A stretch of 64,000 nt of DNA from Piscicola geometra. Its lineage: Eukaryota; Annelida; Clitellata; Hirudinida; Piscicolidae. Positions 25,501 through 36,400 of the stretch are shown piece by piece; position 1 is the stretch's first letter, and each line of letters opens with the position of its first letter. The stretch is taken from positions 5,405,376 through 5,469,375 of the forward strand of contig OX030956.1 in the NCBI GenBank assembly GCA_943735955.1, in the 5' to 3' direction. The position numbers and the translations under genes were made by a program. A model generated the notes under the pieces. That model was given only the letters and a program-made list of their open reading frames with translations. It made no database searches and had not been told where the DNA came from.

Positions 25501-28162
25501 GGAAATTAATTTTGTATTTATTCCTACCTCATAACTTTTTTATGAGATAATTACATTTTAATAAATAATTAATTATAAATAAGTTTTAAAATACTTCTTT
25601 AACCTAATATAATAAAAAACAATTAAATTATTTATTTATTTAATTATAATTTTGTAAAATAAAGATGAACCAATTCAGTTTGGAACCTTGGCATCGATGA
25701 TGATGGATGCGTACAGGAAGACATTCTCACTGCCGATGGAAAAGACATTGCGTTTGAGGAGGGATGCTTCGGTGGAAATGGAAGAGGAGGGAGAGGAGGT
25801 GGAGGAGGTGGAGGTGGAAGAAGAGAAGGGTTTGAGTTCTTCGAGCCTGTACAGAACGTTGTCCTTCGGGTCGATGTACTTGTCTGGTTGGTGTGTTCGT
25901 TGGTTGGTTGGTTGGATTGATAGGGATGAATTTTTTGGTGTTCGATGGTTGGTGGGTTGTTTGGTTGGTGGTGGGTTGGAACTTTGGTGTCGAGTAGGAA
26001 TTGCATTGAATTTTTTTGCGGCGATTGTTGTTGAGTGGATGATGGCGAATGGATGGGATGGTTGGTTTGCGTTGGTGCTGGTTTGATTTTTGTGAGATTT
26101 GTGACGGTAGGTGTGTAGGGGGTGAGCTAGTGGGTGATGAAAGAAATGAGAGAAGATGATGAGGTGAAAGATTAGCGATAGGAGCGAAGAATTAAAAAAG
26201 TGATGAGTGGGCGAGGAAAAAAGATGATGATGATGATGATGACGGACAACTGCTTTTTGTGTGAATTAGGATCAGCGATTATAATTGAATGAGAGTGAGT
26301 GAGTGAGTGAGTGAGTGAGTGAGTGAGTGAGTGAGTGAGTGAGTGAGTGAGTGAGTGAGTGAGTGAGTTAGTGACTAACAAAGTCCAAAGAAGATTGGCA
26401 TGACATTGGTGTTCCTAATGATGAAGATGTCGTCAGGAAAAGATGGATTCTTACTCCTGATAGTGATCATGATGATTAGATATTTACTCATTTATCATCA
26501 CTAATGTAATCATCAGCCTCCTCGTCATAATCATCATCATCATCATCAACATCAACATCATCATCATCATCATGACACACACCACTTGGCGTTAGTTACG
26601 TCAGAGGCCATCCACTGCCATGTGAAACCCTTGTCCTTGCTCAAGTACAACATCTGTGGGTACATGCATGGATGGATGGATGGATTAATAAATGGATGGA
26701 TGAGAAGACAGATGAATGGATGGAGAGATGGATAAATGAATAAATTAGAATATCGATTAATGGATGAATGAGTGAGTTAATAGTTAATGAGTAGATAGAT
26801 ATATGAATAAATAAGAAAATTGATTAATAGATGAATGGATAGATAGATAGATGGATGGATGAATGGATGAATGAATGGATGAATGAATGGATGGACAGAA
26901 GATGGATGGATACCATGGCGGAGTCGTCGAGGGCGAGGAGGAGGTTGGGCTTGGTGGGATGGAAGAGGATCTTGTTGGGCGAGATGGAGAAGACAACAGA
27001 CACTCTCTTGAAAGATTCGGCAGCGTCCAATGAGATGTAGAGGTCTGAGCCAGTGACCTTTGCCATGTCTATTGTGCAGATGTATGTCTGTGGAGGAGGG
27101 TGGAATGGGGAGTGGTGGTGGGGAGGTTATCGCGGGTGGTGAGATAGGGAGGAAATGGGTTTTTAGAAAATTTAGTTTCAAAGATTATTACTTGACATGT
27201 ATTGATGAATGATAATTAAAAAGAAATAATATATTCATGGAAGTGGCTGAAAAATTAATTTATTATTTTTGTTTTTAATGCTTGTTAAAATTATAAGAAT
27301 ATTATTACAATCAGGGGGTCGAGATGGTGCTGCAGAAGGTAGAGTTTGATGCTTCCTGAGAGACTCTCACCAAAGATGTGAGATGAGATGTTCGTGAAGG
27401 AAGAATCCGACTGACTGGAGTGGTAGCGAAAGTGTTCATTATGTAATTTAGTTAATTAAAATGTGCAAATAATTGAATTATTAGAATATTTTATGTCAAT
27501 TTAATTGATTAAGTGAATTTATTTTAAATGAACTAAATATAATTAGAAGTATTAAGCATTATTAAGATTGATCTTCACCTTAGCCAAACTGTATTGGAAC
27601 TATAGCTGGAAGTGACTATGAGAATTTTCTGAAAAACGTAAAAATAATAGTTTTATGTAAAATTATGACCCCAATTTATGATTTTAAGATTTTAAATTTT
27701 TAGTACATTATTTATTTTAAATTTAATAATAATTAAATGCAACATTAATCATGTATGCTGTGAAATGCTAACACCCCATTGCACCTCATGATCTTTTCCA
27801 GTCCAAGTAAGTTGAAGCATACTCTGATCAGAATCCAAATGCAGCTTTAAAAAATGTAAATATTAGGATTAATATGCCAGCTACCTTGAATCTTATGTCA
27901 GTAACTTGAATATTAGAAAGTGGCGGAAAATGAAAATTACTTCTTTTCCAAAGTTTGCAGGTTTTGTGGAAGAGTTGAATTTTCTATTCAATTCGAGACA
28001 TTTGTCGCTAGCTACTGGAAGGCTGGAAGGACTGTTACTTTCTACATCCCTCTTCCGCCTCGTATTTTCACTTTGTTTCAATTCAATGACACCATTTATT
28101 TTGAAGAAATAAACTATGTTTAAAATTAAGAAAAGAAAAATTATTTTTTGAACAGAAGCCAT
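17127..28162 (-). CDS. SORT1: Sortilin-like VPS10-domain receptor, 913 residues, 24 exons
   Basis: Minus-strand exons, all in phase: 28162-27941, 27844-27785, 27628-27579, 27414-27309, 27087-26914, 26653-26583, 26456-26380, 25883-25687, 24943-24848, 24266-24206, 23871-23816, 23291-23222, 22994-22870, 22427-22325, 21659-21583, 21303-21191, 20728-20565, 20181-20079, 19589-19515, 19273-19166, 18383-18245, 17957-17824, 17679-17529, 17336-17127. Exon 1 has a signal peptide (MASVQKIIFLFLILN) and a furin site RRKR, as in prosortilin. The ten-bladed propeller shows Asp-box repeats such as VSTDGGRMWNR, SFDRGTEWHP and VSNDGGHTW. The 10CC module runs from CWVSHKFTDE to KIPGDNC. One transmembrane helix is in exon 22 (KIFFIIFFFSIIISTTVVLV). 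The tail has YSSI and DDDVKLI but no terminal DxxLL, and adds Pro-rich and Asn-rich stretches. Sortilin sorts ligands between Golgi, endosome and surface. Exon 8 adds a Ser/Thr-rich insert. Another in-frame ATG lies 12 codons upstream; the chosen one starts the hydrophobic signal. Confidence 0.93.
17694..17762. repeat. (ATG)n microsatellite
   Basis: A pure triplet run sits in the sortilin intron between exons 22 and 23. Confidence 0.95.
18370..18740. repeat. GTGGTCGTG/GTGGTAGCTGTG minisatellite
   Basis: Irregular repeats of ggtggtcgtggtgggttgtg occur at the 3' end of the sortilin intron before exon 21. In the transcript they read as CCACCACGACC repeats just ahead of the acceptor. Thr-rich and Pro-rich open frames across this block are repeat translations. 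Confidence 0.9.
18951..19160. repeat. 20-bp tandem repeat, about 10 copies
   Basis: The unit cccaattcacacccatacat repeats in register with only a few substitutions. It lies at the 5' end of the intron after sortilin exon 20. Confidence 0.97.
19281..19513. repeat. (TG)n and (CAT)n microsatellites filling one sortilin intron
   Basis: The region 19281-19363 is TG-rich and 19447-19513 is CAT repeats. They lie at the two ends of the short intron between exons 19 and 20. Confidence 0.95.
19610..19767. repeat. 22-23 bp tandem repeat
   Basis: The unit is close to ttgttccaattaatccaatt, with about seven copies and small variations, near the acceptor end of the intron before sortilin exon 19. Confidence 0.93.
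21748..22311. repeat. Two adjacent tandem arrays (about 27 bp and 25 bp units)
   Basis: The region 21748-21895 repeats ttttgtagaatatttataaa plus aggtt. The region 21936-22311 is about 15 nearly identical copies of a 25-bp unit starting aaatcatgaaaagatattat. Both lie in the sortilin intron between exons 14 and 15. The second array is very uniform, which suggests recent expansion. Confidence 0.97.
22435..22618. repeat. Purine-rich GGA/GAGGAG stretch
   Basis: This is a simple purine repeat in the sortilin intron before exon 14. It reads as a long pyrimidine tract in the sense strand, next to the acceptor. Basic and proline-rich open frames here are artefacts. Confidence 0.9.
23340..23645. repeat. 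About 30-bp tandem repeat with CCCTAA cores
   Basis: Roughly eight copies of a unit like cccacttaattaaccctgac plus cctaagacatca lie in the intron between sortilin exons 11 and 12. Confidence 0.93.
26290..26369. repeat. (GTGA)n microsatellite
   Basis: About 20 copies of GTGA start about ten bases from the donor of the intron after sortilin exon 7. Confidence 0.97.
26665..26905. repeat. (GGAT)/(GAAT) imperfect repeat
   Basis: Imperfect tetranucleotide repeats span the intron between sortilin exons 5 and 6. Confidence 0.9.
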
Positions 28163-28636
28163 TTTAAAATCATATGACGGGATAGTTCCTTTTAACAATT
28201 ACGTTTGCTATGATGAGTTCGGTGTGTTGCTTAAAAATTGTCAAACCGAAATTAAAATTATACAGATGTGACTTTAATTTTTTATTTTATAATTATTATT
28301 ATAAACTTGATTTATTTTTTAAAATCATTATAAGCTATGATAAAATAAATGTATTTTATGGAGAACTGGTAGTTATATGATCTGCAAATAAATAAGCTAA
28401 TTAAATTAAACTATTTAAAAATAATCGCGTGAAAATGAATAGTTACATAAAGTAATTTGAGAGTGGTATCTAAAAGAGCCTTCAGAACATGAACCAGAGC
28501 ATTTAATTTTATTCTGATTATTTCTAAGTTAAGAAACTATAAATTATAGTACAATAATAAGTCTAACAAAATAAAACCATTTTGTTGCAAATTTATTAAT
28601 GAATATTTCAAATCTTTCAAAGCCCAAAAAAGTCCT

Positions 28637-31394
28637 TCAAATGCCTGAACTAAATTTTTTTCCATGCATATTTTCAGCTGCAATGGCCAGCACTTGCTCC
28701 ATCACGAACTGGTGTTTGGGGTGACTTGACCACACGGGAGGCAGGTCTGGCTGGATGTTCTTATGGTGGTGGTACAACAGCATCTTCACGCTCACCGTGT
28801 TCATCTTATTCACCTGGAGGTTTTTAATCATAATTTAGCTAAGATTTACTTTTTGAATTATCCATTTTAAATAACATTAATAGCATGAATTAATTGTGCA
28901 TTTTTCAATTAAAAACTGTCTCATTCCACATCAGGTTTGCTTAACTATAAATCGCTTCTCCATTAATTCAATACACGTTTCTGATGCAGCACTATTGGCA
29001 CCATTCCCCCCCCCCCCCCTTTAACCTTCCACTCATACCGTTACATCAACGTAGTATTGGCCTGGTGCGGTTATTTCTTTCTCGGGCAGTGTTAACGAAT
29101 CTTCCGCTAACTCCACGCCCTTGACATTTTGGAACAATTGTTGGTGTTTTTATAGGCCAAAATGGAAAGGTTTTTAATTTTTACTAACAATAAGAAAGGT
29201 CCATAGCCTTATTTTATTCCGATCATCGGAGTACTTCTCCAAAGGCTTTTCATTCACTAACACAATTCCATTCTTCCCCCCCCCCCCCCCACTCACACAA
29301 TTCCACCCCCCCCTCCACTCACACAATTCCTGAAAGCGACCTTCACATGGGTCTTGTTGAGCTTCCACTGCAGTTTGGAACTCATCGGGATGGGCAGTGT
29401 CATGCCACTCAACTCCTTGAGCATCTTGGGGAAGAAGGAAGAGGAGAAGGTGGTGATGATGATGATGAAGAGGAGGAGATAGTGATGATAATGAGGAGGA
29501 AGAAGAGATTAAGATGATGATTATGATGAGAGAAGAGACGATGATAATGAAGTGATGACAAAGAAGGAAGAGCAAGAGATGATAATGAAGAAAAGGAGGA
29601 AAAAGAAGAAAAGATGATCATGAAAGGATTGTGATGATTATAGAATTTTTGAAAATTATAAAGTTGAATAACGAAATTAATGAAGGTGGATAGAATAGAA
29701 TAGTCTGTGGGCTGGTAGTACACAAGCTTCCAGAACTAACCCTGTGAGCCGACTCAGTCTGCCTCATTCGGTTTTTGTTTTTCTAATGGTGGAAAAGTCG
29801 TTGCATATTTTGAATCTTTTAAAAGTAATTAAATTTTTAAACTTGAATAAAACTGTTGAAATTTCACCTCACTTGTCTCTCCCACCATTCAGCCGCTTTT
29901 CCCCTCCTATATAATAGCCCCCTCTCCTCCCCCCATTACCTTATCTTATCCCATCCCTCTCTAACCCACCCCCCCACCTCTCTCAAAGCCTGTGTCTTCC
30001 TGATATTCTCTTCTGATGCGTAGAGTGCAACCTTGGTGGGCAGCATGTGACCTCTTGCCAACTTCCTACTCACCCTCACCACGTCCCCCTCGAAGCCAAG
30101 CCCTGTTCTTGCAAGGAAACAATGAAATGGACTAAGTATTTGAACTTACAACATGAATAAAATAGAAAATGATTATATAATAGAATAAAATTATTGATTC
30201 AATGATAGGAATTCAGTGATATTTTAAAAATAAATATTTACATTTTAAAATCGATAATTTTATATTTTATGAAAAATAAAAATATAGTCCAGAGAGATGA
30301 TTATCATGCTTTTCATGAAGAGAGGTTAACCATCAACGTCAGTGGCGAGTATCACCTCGATGTCTCCAGCAGGCTCTGAAATGGTGTCATGAACCACCTG
30401 GTATGTATATAGGAGTGAAATAGTGAAAATAACAATTACATTTCCTAAATAGAAAAGGTAATGTTCATAATAAACGATTAAAATTGAGTTTTAACCAAAT
30501 TGTATTCTTAATTTAATACTTCAATATTATTTTGGTCATTTTATAATCTCAGGATCAAACAGTTACCTTGTATGCAAAGCTTTCCTCTCTCAATCTTGTG
30601 ATGAATTTTCCCTTCAGCGACCTCTCATACAACTTTGGTTCATACAGCCTCTTCAACACCACACCAGTCTTTGGTGGGAGTATGTGGATTTATAATGTAA
30701 ATTTTGCATAAAAGGTACATCAGGCTGAGATCATAAGTAGAAATATTAAGTACTAATATTTAAAAAGTTAATGCGAATGCAAAAAAAAGATAATTTAATT
30801 TTGTATTATTATAAAATATATATTTATAGCTTTTAACTTTAAAGTTTAAAGCTCTTGTAAAAAAATTATCAAATTTTACCCGAATAAATTTGAAATTATT
30901 CTCAATGGGACCCAATCGTAATACGTACTTTAAACTCATTTCATGAAAGTAGTGATACAAAGACACTAATTGAGATATATATTAGTACTTTGAATACGAA
31001 CTATAATATCGTAGTTTTTAAGGTTACTTTTAAATTTTTTAAATATAATTTCTTTGTTTTTTTCACATATTTAATTTTTAAAAATTATGATTATTGCTTA
31101 TTTTCAATGTATTTCGTTATAATAATTATTATAAATATTATTTTATATAACATAGGTCATCGTACATTATATCTTCACTTTCCACGAAATAGAACGTCAT
31201 CGAAAAAAATGGTAAGGAGATGCTTTGGAAGACTTCAGTGACCCGCACCCTGACTTGATTTTTTCAATTTTTTGCAGAGACCGCTAGACTAGATAGTCTT
31301 GTATAGTTACAGAAGACGCTGTACAGGATGAAAGATTAATGCTGGTCCATTGTCTTTCGACTCCATTGTCAACAAATAACCTTAAAACAGACAT
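28637..31394 (-). CDS. MRPL9: Mitochondrial large-subunit ribosomal protein bL9m, 245 residues, 7 exons
   Basis: Minus-strand exons in phase: 31394-31311, 30668-30567, 30397-30331, 30102-29978, 29424-29323, 29119-29039, 28813-28637. The core reads IEVILATDVDGLGFEGDVVR, KLARGHMLPTKVALYA and SEENIRKTQ, matching bL9 (human [20 protein letters not shown], ...AVYASPENKK). The C-terminal half has KLQWKLNKTH, LPEKEITAPGQYYVDVT and VNKMNTVSVKM, which align with human NNVKWELN, LPEEPITRWGEYWCEVTVN and GLDTVRVPM. The protein is a structural part of the mitochondrial ribosome, near the L1 stalk by family knowledge. Human MRPL9 is 267 residues. The first exon (MSVLRLFVDNGVERQW) is the weakest part. It is kept because it is in phase, ends in GTAAC, and VERQW resembles VERWW. 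The gene ends 474 bases before the sortilin start. Confidence 0.88.
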
Positions 31395-31522
31395 AATTAA
31401 ATCCGAATATCTTTTTAAATGAGCATATACGCTTATGTAATCTGGAATTTATATACCGCAAAATACTATGCATAAGGCGCACCTGTTTTTTCAATAAGTA
31501 ATAGATAAGTTGGGTGTATTTA

Positions 31523-33018
31523 CATAGGCGCCGACTCCATGGGGCTTGGAGGGACTCGAGCCCCATGGATTTATTTAGTCGTTCAGGCCCACCATCAGCT
31601 GAGGCCCCAAATATTTTGTTGTAGAAATTGAATTTTTCTATGTTTAAATATTTTAATTACTAATTTTTTATTTTGGAAAAAAATATTTTGCTATAATTTA
31701 CAAATATTTCATGAACTTTCTATACTTATTTACATATTTATAGTCAAAAGACCTGCGGTGGTCTTTATCCCTAATCTATATTTATTTGAAATTTTTATAC
31801 CGCAACTTAAGCAGAAATTGTGAAGTTTACTTGCTATCTTTCTATCTTTGATTAAAGTTAATTTTTTATTCTGTGTGTTTGATAAGCGTAGAGGTTGGGC
31901 AGGTTGCCCACGGGACTTCCAATGGAACGGGAATAAAAATTAAAATCGGGAAAGGGGAGAATCGGGAATAGAACGGAGATGGGAATCAACATTCAAATTG
32001 GAAACGGAAAAAATGGAAACAAGATTTTAATGAGAAAAGGGTAAAGGTATAAAAAAGCCTTCCAGCGCTGACCTATAGTTTGGACCCAAGATCATTTGGG
32101 TAAAAGCATAAACTTTTGATGTTTTAACCCGTATAAAAAGCCATAGAAACTTAATTTAATTACACAAAACCAATGAAAATTATCTAAAATCATTTTCTTT
32201 CAACAATTTTTGCTTATTTAAATTTTGTTTGTTTTTTTTCTCCAAATTTTGACGTTGAAATATTAAATGCTAAAAAATGTCAAGAATATCAAGTTTTGGA
32301 CAGAGTGAGTGGGGAGACCAGAGTTTTAGTTTCAAGAATGTGTCGGAACCGTGTCAGAATTTTCGAAAATCGAAATTATGATAACCAGCGGAAAAGAGAC
32401 AAGACGGAGAAAAAATTGTGTACTATTAATGAAAAATGGTCCCGGTCCTACTTCTAGATAACGGACTTATCATTTTAGAAATCCATTTAAAACATAACTT
32501 TCACAAAAATTATAACTTGATTTTAATTTATTAGAAATGAAACTTTTAAAAACCAAAATAGATTCTATAAAATTGAGAGTAGTAAGATAAATGAATTCAT
32601 TACTCATTGAACATGGCGGCAACCCTGGGAAGGTGCTTGGATCCGGACCCCCACTTTTTGTTAGTGAAGGAATCCACTTCAATGGCATGGACGTCAGAAC
32701 CCCCACCCCCCCAAGATTGCCGTCTGAGCTGATTAGGACCCCTCTAAGATTTGCAGCAGATCGCCGCCCGTGTTATTGACTGAACTTACCTCCCAAAAAA
32801 GTATTCAAATAGATTATTTTTCTTTAATTATACTGATTATAAAGTTGTAAAATGATTTAATATTAATTTATAAAATATAAAGAGATAAGACTCTTATATC
32901 ATAGGTTGTCTTAAAGCTAGTCCGGGTTTACGCCACTTGAATAACATTCATCGTTGTATTATATTGTATTTTATAGGTGGCAGGGCCCCCCAGTATTTTA
33001 GACAAGTCAGCGCCTATA
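31523..33018. mobile_element. Non-autonomous hAT-like DNA transposon, 1496 bp
   Basis: The left end CATAGGCGCCGACT and the inverted right end (AGTCAGCGCCTATA, reading TATAGGCGCTGACT on the other strand) match at 12 of 14 positions. The 8 bases TGTATTTA occur directly outside both ends (31515-31522 and 33019-33026), the target duplication length of hAT elements. No transposase frame is visible inside. The interior is AT-rich and carries a second element at 32609-32774. Confidence 0.8.
32609..32774. mobile_element. MITE with CATGGCGGC / GCCGCCCGTG ends (copy 1)
   Basis: The ends are inverted and resemble those of the copies at 37859, 41398 and 42098. The flanking bases tcattgaa and ttattgac agree at six of eight positions, consistent with an aged 8-bp duplication. 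It lies inside the larger hAT-like element, so it probably inserted later. Confidence 0.65.
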
Positions 33019-33411
33019 TGTATTTATATATATTTTCCTGACTATATAAAGTTTGTACAATTGTTTGTTTGCTTGATAAAGAAATTGGAGAGAAAAAGTG
33101 GATATGAAAAGATATGTATGTGCATAAGAAGTTAAATAAGTTATGAATAACGATTAATTCAAAAATATATGTGGCTGTTATAGTGTTAATGAGTTATCCA
33201 AAGATTTTTAAAGTGATATAGCGTTTGGATTGATTTTAAGTTAAACCCATAATATATATTTTTAAAAAATAAAAACTTTAATCTTTGAGAAGTTAAATTT
33301 TTTAAATAAAAAAACTCTAATATCTATTAGTATTGCTAGTTAATATTCTAAATTTAGTTTCAGAATCTAAATAAAGTCAACATGTATAAAAAAAATCCCT
33401 AAATATTTAAC

Positions 33412-36400
33412 ATGAAAAATTCTAAAGAAAGAGAAAATAAGAAAACAATTTCAGTCATAAGTGAACCAAGAAAAAAGATGAAAATTGTTGAAGAGGTATT
33501 TTAGCGAATTTTTATTTTTCATTCAAATTATGGGTAATATAAAAACACGCACATATATGGGTATAAGTCTTGATTTAAATTATTTTTAAAGATTTATAAT
33601 TATTAGTAATGAAAATAAAAATTTCATTTTGAGTTTTGTTATGGTTTCTTAGCAACATAACAGAGGTATACTTGAAGACATAAATAATTAATTAGGGTTG
33701 CTTGTTTGCCAACACTTCAAAAAAATAAAAATAAAAGTTGTTGATGCCGGATGACATTTTGGTACATCTGATATTTTAATATTTTCAAAGAAGTGATAGT
33801 ATATGAAAATCCTTTTAAATAATTTTTTTATAGCTTTGGAATAAGTTTTTTTACTAGTCTGAGTGACACATTATTTCATTAACTACCGTGAAATACCGAT
33901 ATATTCGTATGCTTTTAAATATTTTTCGTCAAATGTTCGAAAATGGAGATACTTTTTCAGATATAAACAAAAATTCAAAACTTATGAGTAATGAAGTTTT
34001 TGCTTATTAATTTTTCTATTCTTAGTGAAATTAAATTAGTGATAATATTATTGAAAATCAGTTACGATTATTATTATTTTTCACCATAATTACCACCATG
34101 AACATTGGTTGTAGATAAACTGCAATGCGGAATGCAGATGCTGATTTACTTTGCAGCTTTCAGTTTATAAACTATAAAAGTATAAATACTTTTTTTACAT
34201 AAAAGACGTCAATTTATAATTTTATTTTATTAGATATCTTTTAAAGTAATTTTTCAAATTAGAATGTAAATCATATTTCTTTATAAAGTAGAATTTTTTT
34301 GAAAATAAAAATATAAAACCCTAACTCTAATCATAACCCTAGCCCTAAATTGAAGTTTTTTGTGTAAAAAGAGTACAAACTGACATTCTGCAATCAGCAT
34401 TTTACACATTCTGCACCTTTCTGTTTTTTTTATATACATCCATAAAAATTCTAGTTTTTATAATTTATGTCTGAACTAAAGTCTCAAAATGGAAAAATTC
34501 AAATGATGGTGTAGGAATATTTCAAGTGTCCGAAAAACTTGTGTGGCTGGATTTATCGAGATTAATAAAGCTGGAAAACAAGAATAAATCCATTTTTATG
34601 GCTTTAATTTATAGTTTATTATATACCGTAAAATACTAATATCTTCGTACACTTCAAAATATTTTCTTCAAATGTACGAAGTTAAAGGTATATTTTTAAC
34701 TAATTACCAAAAACTCTAAATCAATGAATATTTTTGTAATAAACTTGCTTGTTTTTTGAATAAAATAAAATTTAGTAGTTTTTAATAGAGTTTTAAAAAA
34801 GTAATTAAATTATATGATAAAAAGATCTGAAGCTAAGTGAAAAAGAATAACTCTGGTAAATTGGTTTAAGTTAGAAAAAATTTGTGTTATTTTGCTATGA
34901 ATGCTAGCGATATCTAATTTAATAATAATTTTTTTGACTTTTAATTATTATATTGTCATTTTAAAAAAGTTCAAAAATAATACGACAATTTTATTAAAAT
35001 TAATTACGATAATTCTTATTTTTCGCCATAAATACCACCATATGCATTCTATTTTTTAAAATTTATGTACGAAATTAGGGTCTAAAAAACTATTATTTTT
35101 TCGAAAAATTATAATGTACGAATATTAAGAGTGTAGGAAATATCTGGTATTTTACGGTATTATATAAAGAATTTTATTGATTTTAAGAATTTAGTCGTTT
35201 TGGAGGAAATTCTGTACATTTAAGAACTAGGTTTGTGACTCAAAGGCAGATATTCGGATTGCGGATTGCAATGAATAAATGTAAATGAAAAATAAAACAA
35301 GTTTTAAAAAATTTGCATCGGCCGGGAATCGAACCCGGGCCGCCCGCGTGGCAGGCGAGCATTCTACCACTGAACCACCGATGCTTACACGAAAATTAAT
35401 GCAGATAAGTTATATAAAAGCTTTAGGGTGACATTTTTTAAAACTAGTAATATATAAGATTTAAGTTAATATTGAATTATATTCCTTTTTGATCAGAATT
35501 CAAAGCTATTAAAAAACCAAGCTGGGGATTATGTACTTGGCAGGGTTTTAGGACAAGGTTCATTCAGCAAGGTAAAAGAAGGAGTACACATCTTGACTGG
35601 AGAAAAGGTTGGATACGTTTTGAATCAGCTTTTGAAACATTGTGGCTTTTGAATTCTGTTGGTAGTGTCAAAATACGTTTTATAAACGAATATTTGTTTT
35701 GTCTGATTGAGGAATTGAAGAGATGAGTTTCAAAACCTGTTAATTACAAATTCCTTCGGATATGCAAATACTCTTACAACAAAAATAACGCCAGTATTTC
35801 ACAATTTTATTTTTATATTGCAAGAACATATGAAATCATCTAAGTTAAGCTATAAATTTGATATCTTCATCAAATACCAGATTCTTAAGTTGTAATTGTA
35901 CTTAATAGGTTTTGGAAAGAACATTCATATATTTACCATGTCGTGCCTGTAATCATTACATCTTCTTTGAATATCGATTTCATTACAGTGTAATGAAATC
36001 GATATTCGAAGAAGACTATTAAGCTAATAGGAATGATAACTTAATTTTCTAAAATTTGTACTTAACAGGTTTTGGAGCTCACCTCCTCAATCTCGCCTAT
36101 TGAAGAGTTCGCTTGCTATTTTGCTCTAACCAATAATAAAAAACTAAATTTTGTAGTCTTTTTAGCTATATTTAATAATAAAAATCTTTAAGCATGTAAC
36201 TATCTATGATAGATTCTATCTTTTTATATAATTTTATCTTCTATCAAAATAATCATATAACTATGGAAACAGTTTTTTAAACAAAAGACCAGAAAAAATA
36301 AAATATTTATTAACAGAACAAATTATTTTCTAAATGATACTGTTCATGATAAAAGAAAACATAATTCAAGTCATTTTAGTCTGAAACAGTTTTAATACAT

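Noticed and set aside
27893..28198. Start of sortilin at 28198
   Set aside because: An in-frame ATG exists there, but the 12 extra residues precede the hydrophobic signal peptide and are less likely than the start at 28162.
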